Shown one piece after another: positions 1-11,601 of a stretch of DNA of 20,541 nucleotides. Within the stretch, counting starts at the first letter, position 1. Each line of letters begins with the position of its first letter. Location: the NCBI GenBank assembly GCA_900404475.1, contig OUQQ01000355.1, positions 9,577 to 30,117 of the forward strand. Direction: 5' to 3'. The stretch comes from Spongospora subterranea (lineage: Eukaryota; Endomyxa; Phytomyxea; Plasmodiophorida; Plasmodiophoridae). The translations under genes were made by a program, and so were the position numbers. The notes beneath the pieces are model-generated. The model saw nothing but the letters and a program-made list of their open reading frames with translations. It searched no databases and was not told where the DNA came from.

Positions 1-2
1 CA

Positions 3-191
3 GCTTCTCAGATGTTTGGCACTGGAGGCAGCATGTCGGCTTCTCAAGGTTTAGGAGGTGCATCTGCTTCTCAAGTGTCTGGCACTGGAGGCAGCATGTC
101 GGTTTCCCAAGGATTAGGAGGTGCATCTGCTTCTCAGATGTTTGGCGCTGGAGGCAGCATGTCGGCTGCTCAAGGCTCAGGAAATGCATCT
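3..191 (+). repeat. 63-nt coding tandem repeat, three copies
   Basis: Units at 3-65, 66-128 and 129-191 are each exactly 63 nt and differ at only a few positions. A degenerate fourth start (ASQISG) follows at 192. The array probably continues to the left of the window. The unit length is a multiple of three, so copy-number change keeps the reading frame. Confidence 0.9.
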
Positions 192-1583
192 GCTTCTCAA
201 ATATCGGGCGTCACCTCAGGTTCTCAAACTTCAGGCAATCCTGTTCCGCAAAGTGCAGGCAGCAACACTCCTTCTTCCCAATGGGTAGGAACTACGTCTT
301 CTGGTTTCAGTTTCAATAGTACAAAAGCAGCGGACAATATCGCAGGAGCAACCACTACATCGCAACTCGTCGGTTCGTCAAACATATCGTCTGTTACTTT
401 AACAGCCACAATCACGCAAAATTCTAGTTTGGGGTCTAACAATACCGGAGCATTCAACAATGCCACTGGAACACCTATGTCATCTCAAGTTGTGAATGAG
501 TCCACTCAATCATCTCAAGCGCCTATCGCATTCAATAGTACAAAATCGTTATCGACTTCCCAAGCACAAATGAACTCATCCTTGACGTCAGTCCCTCTGT
601 CCCTAAATTTAAATGGTCGAAGGAACATGTCATCTCACGATATGCACGACTCACCATTCCTAGCGCATTCCAATGGGGAGCATGTGCTTCGATCGAGCGT
701 GTCTGAAAGTGACATCGACCAATGGATCGCAAATGCTGAAAAGGCAAATATCAATGTTTCGCTGCTGCAAATCGCGACCCGTGATCAAATTGCTTGGACA
801 ATCTGGGCATCCCGTTCTACTGGTGACAGCAACAAGTCAACCACTAGGCCGTCGGCTGGGTTCTGCCGAAATGTTGCGGTACCTGCGACGAACACTTTGG
901 CTTTGCCTCACTTTAATGCTGTCAACAGTGATGGCTTCATCTGGATTCTGTTTTCGAAACAAGTCGTCGAAGTTGTAAGCCTTCTGGAGCAGTCTTCTAT
1001 CACCGGGGTCATTTACAAAGATGGCTCGTTGTCCACAAGTGGGACCAGCGTAACTGTTGTAGCGAGTGAACTGCATGGCCCTATATTCGGTGAGATAGAT
1101 CAGTTTGCTATAGATGCAAAAATTGTTAACTCCACACTGACACCGGAGCGAGGTTCAACTGAAGATAAACTGATGGGTCAGGCGGAATTTAGAAATGTCA
1201 TGTTCGATTCTCCACGGGTTCCACTGGATTCTGCTAAGCAAGAATCTGTATCGCCGTCTGAGTACCAGATCACCTATTCGTTTCCAGAAGAAACTGAAAA
1301 CAACGATCAATCAGATTTCAGTCTATTGCCTGAGAACGATGTTTCGGGATATCGCAAAAATACCGGCAAGAATGGCGGTTTCGTTCCTGTCCGAGGATTC
1401 GCTCCAAGTTCTGGCATCGGTTTCAACACGCGAGCATCCAATGATCTCAGCTCTAGCCCATATTCTCGGGCAAATGCGGATAGCATCAGTGTTTCCGCAA
1501 CGACTGCCGACAAGCCAAGCGATTCCCCATTTCGCCGCAGGACAGGAAGTTCGCGATCAGATGGACGCATTGGCCTGTATTAG
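3..1583 (+). CDS. Ser/Gly/Gln-rich repeat protein, C-terminal part (5' end outside window)
   Basis: The frame is open from base 3 to a TAG stop at 1581-1583, about 526 residues without an intron, so the true start lies upstream. The first 63 residues are three copies of a 21-residue repeat (ASQ..GTGGSMS.SQGLGGAS). A Ser/Thr/Asn-rich stretch to about residue 210 follows, holding many N-x-S/T sequons (NSS, NAT, NES, NST, NMS). The C-terminal 310 residues are of ordinary composition and end in a basic, Ser-rich tail. I see no clear membrane helix and no catalytic motif. Sequon density would suit a secreted or surface protein, while repeated FG dipeptides would suit a nucleoporin-like disordered protein; neither is demonstrated. 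I do not recognise the family. Frame and composition make a real gene very likely. Confidence 0.75.
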   Translation, partial: ASQMFGTGGSMSASQGLGGASASQVSGTGGSMSVSQGLGGASASQMFGAGGSMSAAQGSGNASASQISGVTSGSQTSGNPVPQSAGSNTPSSQWVGTTSSGFSFNSTKAADNIAGATTTSQLVGSSNISSVTLTATITQNSSLGSNNTGAFNNATGTPMSSQVVNESTQSSQAPIAFNSTKSLSTSQAQMNSSLTSVPLSLNLNGRRNMSSHDMHDSPFLAHSNGEHVLRSSVSESDIDQWIANAEKANINVSLLQIATRDQIAWTIWASRSTGDSNKSTTRPSAGFCRNVAVPATNTLALPHFNAVNSDGFIWILFSKQVVEVVSLLEQSSITGVIYKDGSLSTSGTSVTVVASELHGPIFGEIDQFAIDAKIVNSTLTPERGSTEDKLMGQAEFRNVMFDSPRVPLDSAKQESVSPSEYQITYSFPEETENNDQSDFSLLPENDVSGYRKNTGKNGGFVPVRGFAPSSGIGFNTRASNDLSSSPYSRANADSISVSATTADKPSDSPFRRRTGSSRSDGRIGLY

Positions 1584-1776
1584 GCGAGCATAAAGTATTG
1601 ACAATACAATTAACTATCTACCAATATATACTATATATGTGTGTCATCAAGATAGTTTAATTAACTGTAGAAGCGGACTGTGAAACGAACAGCTGTACGA
1701 TACAATATGATTGCACGCAAGCCGTATACAGCGCGCCCCAATTCAAAGCGCTATCTACATATCCGTAGAGGTTGTG

Positions 1777-4021
<2,245 letters not shown>

Positions 4022-4031
4022 TTCGTATGAC

Positions 4032-4037
4032 AATAAA
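4032..4037 (+). promoter_or_regulatory. AATAAA polyadenylation signal of the P5C dehydrogenase gene
   Basis: A canonical AATAAA lies 11 nt after the TGA stop at 4019-4021 and 150 nt before the next start codon. It is well placed for 3'-end formation in a gene with a very short 3' UTR. Confidence 0.5.
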
Positions 4038-4187
4038 AACCGGCGGCAGTTAGATAAAAAAGTAGCCTGATCACCATGTTCGCTGACTGTTTCCTGTTGG
4101 TGATGATTGATGAGTGATGAGTGATAACGCTGTTCACTTCACGGACTACCTGATGCGGGCACCTGGGTTCCGTCTTCACACATTTAA

Positions 4188-5585
4188 ATGGTGTGGTACG
4201 TCCGGAATCCTGTAAGGCGTCTCTTCTCGACAGTAGCCTTCAATGCCGGAAATTCAGTCCAGAATAACTTCATTTCGAATATAACTCCATCGGTTCAGTC
4301 GTTGGTGAGTCAAGATCTTCATCGTCAGTATAATCATCCTTTGTGCACCGTTAAGCAAATGATTTCCAAATCATTTCCTGACTTCACCCTTATCGATCAG
4401 GTCAGCATTTGACATGGTAAAGTGCAGTTCTGTCTAAATCATGAATGCAGTTGTCGCCGATTGTAACCTTTGAGAAAAACTTTGATCATCTGTTAATACC
4501 TCCTGATCATGTTTCTCGGCAACCCTCTGATACGTTCTTTGTTGATCACCACCACGTTTTGCGTACTCACACATCGGCGCATCAAACCGATCTTATTGGC
4601 AAAGGGTTGCGTGAATTCCTTGTTTGTGGTGACTGTTATCGTAGAGATGAAATTGATGCGACACATTATCCCGCATTCCATCAAGTACAATCTGCTTTAC
4701 TCAGTCTATATCTTTTTAATGAATGACTCTATAGATGGAAGGGGTCCGCATGTTTCCTAATTCATCATCGGAGGCATCTATCGTCAAGGATTTGAAAGAC
4801 GGTTTAGAGACAATGATTCACGATATCCTGGGGATGAAGATGGGCGAAGGCGAAAACATGCGCTGGGTGGATGCGTATTTCCCTTTCACCACACCATCGT
4901 TTGAACTGGAGGTAAGGACGTGTCAGATTTCAGGGACTGTCCAGAATGAGACTAGATTACTTTAGATTTTATATCGAGGAAAATGGCTTGAATTACTCGG
5001 ATGCGGAGCGATTCATCCCGGTGTCATCTCAAATGTTCGAAACCTCGACCCTGAGTTTCAACGTGGATGGGCGTTCGGTATAATCCATCAATGATCGCAT
5101 ACACGCCGGCTGACCATTTCTAGGTATCGGATTGGAGCGTTTAGCTATGATCCTGTTTGATATACCTGATATTCGTTTGTTCTGGAGCAAAGATCCCCGG
5201 TTTCTGTCGCAGTTTTCAGCTGGAGACAAAAATGTGACTTTCACCCCGTATTCGAAATACCCTCCCTGCATCAAAGACATTTCGTTTTGGATCCAACCAA
5301 ATTTTCACGAAAACGATCTTTTCGCTATTATTCGCGAAGTTGCAGGTGGGCGGGTTTAGGCGCTAATGGACCTGGTTGATTTTAACCTCTTTTTTGACAG
5401 GCGACTTGGTCGAATCAGTATCATTGATTGACGAATTTCACTGCAGAGCTTCAATTCGTACAAGTAAATGCTATCGAATTACCTATCGATCCATGGACAG
5501 AAGCCTTTTGAACGAGGAAATCGATGCACTCCAACAATTTATCAGAGTCAAAACTCAAGAGCAATTAAACGTGACATTGAGATGA
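4188..5585 (+). CDS. FARS2: phenylalanyl-tRNA synthetase, mitochondrial (6 exons)
   Basis: Charges mitochondrial tRNA-Phe with phenylalanine; the mitochondrial enzyme is a single polypeptide with a class II catalytic domain and a C-terminal ferredoxin-fold anticodon-binding domain. Exons: 4188-4400, 4451-4684, 4735-4911, 4966-5077, 5124-5345, 5401-5585, giving 1143 nt and 380 residues. Landmarks: [36 protein letters not shown], motif 2 [36 protein letters not shown], motif 3 [33 protein letters not shown] and, in the anticodon-binding domain, [16 protein letters not shown]. The N-terminus [14 protein letters not shown] is basic and free of acidic residues, as expected of a mitochondrial presequence. 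The five introns are 46-55 nt, GT..AG. Only 166 bp separate it from the upstream gene. No frame break or missing active-site motif is seen. Confidence 0.95.
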
Positions 5586-6410
5586 TCCCAGTTATTGAAA
5601 TTTGTCGCATCTGATTACTTTTCAAAAGCAAATAGGGCAGTTGATATGTCTCTTTCTTAAAATATAACTTGCTCTGCATTGCAAAAACAAACCTGTAGCA
5701 CAAACAATCAAATTGTTAACGGATTTTAAACGTTACAAGCGTGCGCCTTGGTAAAAAACAGTCGCAAATCGTAACAATCGGGGAAAAACTGAGTGCAGCT
5801 TGGGTAATGTATACTGTAAAATGAAAGCGGCTCCGATAATCCATCATCTATTATGGTCCCAAAAATGAGTCGGTTTAATGCCATGGCTAGTACGAAGCTG
5901 AAAAGCAGTTGGTTTTTTGGGACCGTAGTAGATGATGAATTATCGGTCCAAAGCTCAAACTTGAAGTAGAAGCGTTCGAAACCTAGCCCAACTTTTTTTA
6001 CCAGACCAGAATAGATTTTAGTGTGTAAACAAGTACTGCACAGTACCTACTGTAGGAATCTAGCCATGTTTGCTTGATGATCACTGTGATCCTGATTTTG
6101 TCGTGCTTCCTCATTTAGCAACAGTGATGTGATCTTTACCAAAGATGCTGATCAAACTTGCGCGAGTTTCAACACGGATGAGACAGACGTTGAATACGAT
6201 GCAAACGAATGCTATTGAAATGATCTCAAGTTTACAGATGCGCTGTCGCAACGAATGTTTGCTTATATTTGAATTAATTGTTTTGAGCATCCTTGATTAG
6301 CCTCAATGCTGCCGTACAATGTTAATTGAGTTGATACATTCTTCATTGCAATGGAGAGAATCTGTTTGCTTCCAATGACGTTGTACATATTGGTAGTCCG
6401 AGTCAGCAAC
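5586..6410. other. intergenic stretch with no supported gene
   Basis: AT-rich sequence with stops in all frames. It contains the fold-back element at 5833-5946 and otherwise no recognisable coding, tRNA or rRNA signal. A short self-complementary string around 6032-6055 is not distinctive. Confidence 0.6.
5833..5946. repeat. fold-back element with ~33-bp inverted arms
   Basis: Arm 5833-5865 is the reverse complement of 5914-5946 apart from three positions; the loop is 48 nt. Two of the three differences would form G-U pairs in RNA, the third is A-C. The outer ends read CCGATAAT. Size and architecture resemble a miniature inverted-repeat element (MITE), but I see no clear target-site duplication. 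Confidence 0.75.
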
Positions 6411-6587
6411 ACTCTCCGGACACCTCGAATCATTGGCATATTGCAGCCTGAGCAGGTTAGAGCGTGAAAGGGCCAGACGACGACTTTTATTTATTGGATC
6501 GGTCTGAAACTTTGCACAAGCTCTCAAAGGTCCAGTTCCAACACGCTCAGGCTGCAATATGCCAATAATTCGAGGTGTCCGGAGAGT
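6411..6587. repeat. fold-back element with 43-bp inverted arms
   Basis: Arm 6411-6453 matches the reverse complement of 6545-6587 at 42 of 43 positions; the loop is 91 nt. The ends read ACTCTCCGGACACC. This is a near-perfect long hairpin just upstream of the RS-Hub1 gene. It could be a MITE or another fold-back transposon relic, or a transcribed hairpin. It shares no obvious sequence with the element at 5833-5946. Confidence 0.85.
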
Positions 6588-6783
6588 ATGGATTAGCGAT
6601 AATGGATTCTAGTGTGTACTCCGTATTAGGTAATGTGTAGATTTTGCCCTGGTGTTTATTCGTAGCAATTTCGTAACAAAGGCAAAAGACCCCGTTGACA
6701 GGGCACGAACTGCGCAATTTCTGCTATCCTGCGTGTCACGCACAACGGACTGTTATTCAACGATACATACAGTACACTCAGAA

Positions 6784-7872
6784 ATGGCTTCCCATCAAGT
6801 CCACGAAGACCATGGCGTAATCGCTGGTGACGATACAAACACCAGGCCAGTTTCTTTCACGAAAGAGGATGGGAACAGTGACAGGCGACCGCCCTCAAGG
6901 GAAGACAAAACTCAGAATCCGCAATCCACTGGGAAATCTCATCGTGATCGACGGTCGTCATCTAGAGATAGAATCCCTGCAAATTCTGGCCGACGGCGAT
7001 CACGCTCGAGAGAAAGATATCGACGACGTGATCACCCGAGGCGAAGGTCACGCTCCAGGTCGAATTCGGGAGATCGTCATGCTCGCAGGAACCGGCACCA
7101 TAAATCGCATCGCGATAATTCGCCAAGGTCCCGTCATGAAAGGTCTGATAGGCATCGGCGCCACAGACACGATAGCCCAAACAGCTATCGCGACCACAAC
7201 ATACGTTCCGATGACCGTCCTCAAGTGTACAATGTGTATTATCTACTTAACCCATTGATAACTGTTCATTAGTCAAACTTCTGATTCCGTCCTATCCGAT
7301 CGCCGCCATGCGACCAACAGTCTTCAAAGAGACAGGCACGATATGTGTTTTAATAGTTTCAGAATTGCTGATTGTTGTGTCAACCACAGTGATGAAAAAG
7401 TTGAGAACCCGGCTGATAAATCGACATTGCCTGTGAAAAAGCAGACGCATTTGAAGATCAAGCTGAAAAATGCTCCAGCCGTTGAAGCTCCTATGAAGAG
7501 AAAGAAGGTCTCCAAATTGGAGGCGGAAGCTTTGGCCATCCTTGCTGGTCAAAAAACTGGAGCTTCGCTGACAACTGGCAATGCTTTAGCCGAGACCATT
7601 GAAGGTACCGTTTGTTGGCGTTAACATACTGTAACTTTGTCACTAATTTGTTTCCCGTAGTTGTTTTGAATGATCGTCTAGGCACAAAGACGCGCGTCAA
7701 ATGTCGCAAAGATGACACGATTGGACAATTAAAGCAATTGGCTGCGATGCAGATCGGCTGCCGACCAGAGAAGATCCGACTTCAGAAGTGGTACAATATC
7801 TTCAAAGATCACATACCATTAGAGGCTTATGAAATCCATGATGGCATGAGCATCGAACTGTATTATAATTAA
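6784..7872 (+). CDS. UBL5: RS-domain protein with C-terminal Hub1/UBL5 ubiquitin-like domain (4 exons)
   Basis: Hub1/UBL5 is a ubiquitin-like modifier-fold protein that binds spliceosomal proteins through HIND motifs (Snu66, Prp38) without GG-dependent conjugation. Exons proposed: 6784-7235, 7273-7344, 7390-7604, 7661-7872; 951 nt, 316 residues. Residues ~40-150 are RS/RD/RH-rich ([27 protein letters not shown]). Residues ~175-245 are a Lys-rich linker ([16 protein letters not shown]). Residues ~246-316 are a full Ubl: [31 protein letters not shown] and [13 protein letters not shown]. It ends YYN, the Hub1-type end with no GG. Family members are normally ~73 residues, so the long N-terminus is unusual. 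The start ATG has a good context (GAAATGG). The last intron (7605-7660) is firm. The intron 7236-7272 (37 nt) is short and chosen for frame. The 45-nt intron at 7345-7389 keeps frame if retained. Two separate transcripts remain possible. Confidence 0.8.
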
Positions 7873-8121
7873 TCATAGGCTGTTTTCAAGTGTCGTGTCG
7901 CTGTGCAAATAATTATCTAATTGACATTCGAGCATGATCGTATTGTCGTGGCATTAAACCTTCACGTTGCCACCGTTTCCGTACTCTAAATGGGACTATT
8001 ACCAGCTCGAAACAAACCAAAATCGCAGGTTCATTGGCTTCTCAATGTTGCGCAAATGATTAATTGGCGCTTGGCCATAATTCATATTTTGAGCGCTGGT
8101 TTCTTGAGGTTATTTTGAATA
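7873..8121. other. intergenic spacer
   Basis: About 250 bp between the Hub1 stop codon and the doubtful gene that follows. I see no coding signal, no RNA gene and no clear poly(A) hexamer. Confidence 0.5.
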
Positions 8122-8650
8122 ATGGCAGCCGGTGGTGGTCGTGGTTCAGGCCCTGCAACTAGCACGGGATTTAAGGAAGGTGAAGAGCCTGGGACCAAAT
8201 CCCAACTGCAGAAGAACACAACTCAGCGCCGGGATGAACACAAGAGCGGAGGTTTGCGTGAAAATCGGGATCGTCAGCACCGCGGCGAACGGTCGGCTAG
8301 CGAGATTGAGCAGGCTGGAGGACGTGCTGCTCCAGGACAAACAGCAGAAGATCTCGCCTCGCATTAATCGACCCATACAAGTCAATGGTTTACCGTTATA
8401 ATAACAGAGGTCATTCGCATCGTTAAATCTTTGAAACTTCATCGCGGAACAGGAAGATACAGGAGAAATAGCGTTTTCAGTTGTAGTGAATTTATTTGAA
8501 CAGAACATGGATTTCGATGCGAATGCTGGAAACAGTCTTTGGCGACATCAAAGGTGTAGTAAAAGATTCGAGGTGGGCGGCTGAGTGATATCTCTTCAAG
8601 TATAAGCCCGTTCCAAGGTCCTCAAACAATGCGATCTTATAACAAGGTGA
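8122..8650 (+). CDS. possible small split gene, frame unresolved
   Basis: Two overlapping + frames are open here. Frame A starts at ATG 8122 in a good context (AATAATGG) and gives 81 hydrophilic residues to 8367 (MAAGGGRGSGP...). Frame B gains an ATG at 8234 (MNTRAEVCVK...). In frame B a GT..AG intron at 8388-8462 joins PIQVN to GEIAFSVVVNLFEQ, continues DFDANAGNSLW, and a possible second intron (8571-8615) leads to a stop at 8648-8650. The frame-B joins are phase-consistent and the product looks protein-like with a short helical segment (RLEDVLLQDKQQK). I do not recognise either product. An antisense ORF (8508-8146) covers the same bases. At least one frame is fortuitous, and the whole could be non-coding. 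Confidence 0.3.
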
Positions 8651-9009
8651 CTACTATCGCAGTCAAATCGCCGATGATAGTTTCGAATTCAGAAACAATC
8701 AATAATGGGTCGAACCCCTCTGTCATCACCCCCGCTCATCAACACATCCGATATCTCCCGAGTGTTTCTGTGTGTCTGTGTGTGTTACAGGAAATAGGGT
8801 ATGATAGGCTGTCCCACTGCTGTCCCTTTACCACTACACAGTGTGGTGTCGAATAGTGTTGCCAAGCCCAAACGGGTTGGCTGGTCGCTCCCCTTTACCG
8901 CTTCCTGCCCAACGCTAACACCAAACAAACCTGGCAAGGGAAGTTATTTGCTGCCATTCAGGGAGGGCAGTTTTGGATAACGATCACAGCAGTGCATAGT
9001 GAGCTGTAG
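8651..9009. other. intergenic spacer upstream of SPEF1
   Basis: No supported gene. It holds a short TG-rich run near 8767-8788 and small imperfect hairpins near 8860-8883. An in-frame TAG lies immediately before the SPEF1 start codon. Confidence 0.5.
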
Positions 9010-10829
9010 ATGTTGACCATCGACTTAACGGACGACGTGCTCCAGGACCTATATCGCTGGGTCGATCAAATTCCATTATCTCGTCCGAAAAAGAATATCG
9101 CCCGGGATTTCAGTGATGGAGGTATCCCTTACCGTTTGCGTGTTTATGGTTCCGAGACGCCAATTTTATTGCCAGACAATTATCATCGCTTGTATAGGGT
9201 TTCGTCGGTTCCACTGAACTTCGACGATTCTTTCACAGTTTTAGTTATCTCTTCGTCTCATATTCCCAAAACCAACAACTCGCGTGCGCTAAACAGCTGA
9301 CCACGATTATTGGTCGTAGTCTTAGTGGCGGAAATCGTCCAGCATTTTTATCCAAGACTGGTCGATATGCACAACTACTCGGTCACAAATGCAATAGCCA
9401 GGAAGTCCTACAATTGGGCAACCATAAACAGTTCGTCGCTTCACGCAAATGTCTCTCCATTGCTCATTTCTGAATATGTTGGCTATTGCCTGTTGCGTTT
9501 ATTGTTATACATCGTTTGATCACAGCCATTGGCGATTTGAGCTCTCTGTTGGGTTTCCACGATCCCAATTTATGTCTTTTATTTCTGTTTTTTTCCACTT
9601 TCCACACACCTTTATGAAGTGCTATCAATTTTTCTTTACAAACCCCGTTTGTTGAAATTATAAAATTCAGTTCTAGCAGCAGTAAATGCTTCTTCTTCAA
9701 ATGCATATTTAGTGCTCAATTGTTTTGCTCGACAGCTCGCATTTTGCTCTGTAAATTGGTCTGTTAATGGAACAAGTTGTTTGTGTTTTTTCAGAAAGGT
9801 TGTTTCGGCGAATGGGATTCGCTATCGACATCGATGATGTTGACGCGGTTGTGAATTCCAAGCGCGATGCGATTGAACGAGTTCTTCTGCTAATACGGCA
9901 AAAGGTGAATTCCGAAAGAAGCTGTTCGTTTTTGTTGCCGAACACTATTCCAGGTTTGCCGTTTCGGTCCCGCATGGCCGATATCTCAATGCACGACAGA
10001 TATTTTCATTTTCATCAACGAAATTCATTCGACATGGCCCATTTTCTCAAACCATAATTTATTTCGTAACTCTTTCTGTATCTAGATGGGTGAATATGAA
10101 ACGCGCCGTCAGAAGCGGAAATCGTCTCTCGGTAAAGACCTCAGAAACCGTTTTCGTGGGACTTATTTTTCATTTTTTCGTTGGGTCGTTGATCTTTTTT
10201 CACACAATTTAGTCGCTGCTCCATGTAGACATGCTTGTTGCGTGTATTTCAAGCCTCTTTCTGTTTTCGGTCGACGTTTTGTTGAACTTGACTGTTATTA
10301 CTTTTTCAGACAGCGGGGCAAACCGATCGCCAGGGAAGATGATGGACCCCGATCCGGTGCATCGTTATGAACAGATGGAGTCTGCTGGCCAACAATCAGC
10401 TTCCCCGGGACCTGCTCGCAGCGGCGATTGTATCAGCGATGAGATTGCCGAAAGAGATTCTCGCTTAGCCTGTGCCAAACAAATGATTGAAATCCTCACA
10501 CTAAAGGTCACAAAAAATGGTTTCATTGCACGATCATCAAAAGTTTTTACAAGCTTTTATTATCGTCTAGTTTGAATTACGATATTTTCCATGAAAATGG
10601 ACTCGCTATGATATATTTTTTTTGTTCTGTAGTAGCCGAAATTTTATCAGCGTAGACGCTGCCATTTGCACTTTCCGGATTTAATTGTTTAGGTTTGTGC
10701 TGCGTTCAGGTTGAAAAGCTGGAGCAATTAATGGCATTGAAAGATGGAAAAATCCAAGCCTTGACGATGCAGCTACAGCAGGATGATATGGGCGCTAATT
10801 ACGATGATGACGACAACAGTATTAAGTAG
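9010..10829 (+). CDS. SPEF1: sperm flagellar protein 1 / CLAMP, CH-domain microtubule protein (6 exons)
   Basis: SPEF1 (CLAMP) binds and stabilises microtubules through an N-terminal calponin-homology domain and sits in the axoneme central apparatus of motile cilia. Exons: 9010-9121, 9320-9430, 9795-9904, 10086-10131, 10310-10506, 10710-10829; 696 nt, 231 residues, like the human protein (~236). CH landmarks: LYRWVDQIPLSRPKKNIARD, FSDGVLVAEIVQHFYP, VDMHNYSVTNAIARKSYNW, RLFRRMGF and VLLLIRQK. A Gly/Ser/Pro-rich linker then leads to a C-terminal coiled coil (EIAERDSRLA, EKLEQLMALKDGKIQALTMQ). All six joins keep frame, with GT..AG ends. The ATG at 9010 follows an in-frame TAG directly. Introns of 198, 364, 181, 178 and 203 nt are far longer than those of the genes at 1.7-7.9 kb. 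The gene implies a flagellated stage. Confidence 0.93.
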
Positions 10830-11601
10830 CTCATCAGGAATACGCGACACAACTGCAATTGCAGAAATGATTGCCAAGTCGGAATTCACAATAATTGCTT
10901 GGTCACGATAAATATTGACTCAAAACACCAAGACTCTGGTCGATGACGATTAGTTTGAGGAGCTGAACAGTCCGATTCCAATTGGAAACACATAATTATT
11001 TATTGAATGATGAACAATGTCGAGCCATTTTGTTATGATAGGCGAGGAGGCGTTTTTGACAGAATATGGACACCACGAGAACACCTCTGCCCGAATTGAA
11101 CACCCGTGTCATCTGATGCCAAACAGGAAGCAACTGCTGATTCTAATGACTTTGAACTGCATCCACAGCGTTTGCCCAAAGGAAGTTCTAGGTCCACAAC
11201 CCCAACACGATGGAAATAACGACGCTTTTCAGTGTGTGTACTCGTGGACCTCGCGTTTCAACGACAATAATTAACCAGGGAATCTTGTTAGATAGTTTTC
11301 TTGAGGCATCGGCGCTTAACAATAAAATTTGCGTCGTAGACATGGACAAAATAAACATTCTGCAACAGGAAGCCACGAAAATATGTTTGACATGAAAAAA
11401 TGATGCAGAAAGTGGTATTATAAAGGGCATTGGATCCATTGCCCTTATTCGTAAAATATTCGCGACTTGATTTCTTTCAAATCACCTCGGAGACGATCTC
11501 TCATGGTTGCTTGTTCATGGCTACGGTTATAGCTAGGAAGACTGGTATCAAATTACTAAAGGTGTGGATTGTTCTGCCATGTCTTCGTAGATGGCAGTGC
11601 C
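10830..11601. other. gap with possible decayed coding pieces
   Basis: No intact gene is supported. Short protein-like runs occur on the + strand. One reads AHQEYATQLQLQK just after the SPEF1 stop, another FEELNSPIPIGNT near 10950-10990. A third run near 11067-11212 reads MDTTRTPLPELNT and then, one frame over, SSDAKQEATADSNDFELHPQ, ending in a stop. Stops and a frame change between them suggest either a relic or chance. A 24-bp near-palindrome with AAGGGCA ends lies at 11423-11446. Confidence 0.35.

Noticed and set aside
6303..6557. 84-residue - strand ORF
   Set aside because: Lies across the fold-back element at 6411-6587; the peptide has no recognisable features.
6827..7258. 143-residue ORF overlapping the RS exon
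   Set aside because: A shifted-frame shadow of the Arg/Ser/Asp-rich codons; the RS frame has the better start context and continues into the Hub1 exons.
8700..8725. tRNA T-arm-like string GGGTCGAACCCC
   Set aside because: It lacks the TTCRA loop pattern and no acceptor, D or anticodon stems could be built around it.
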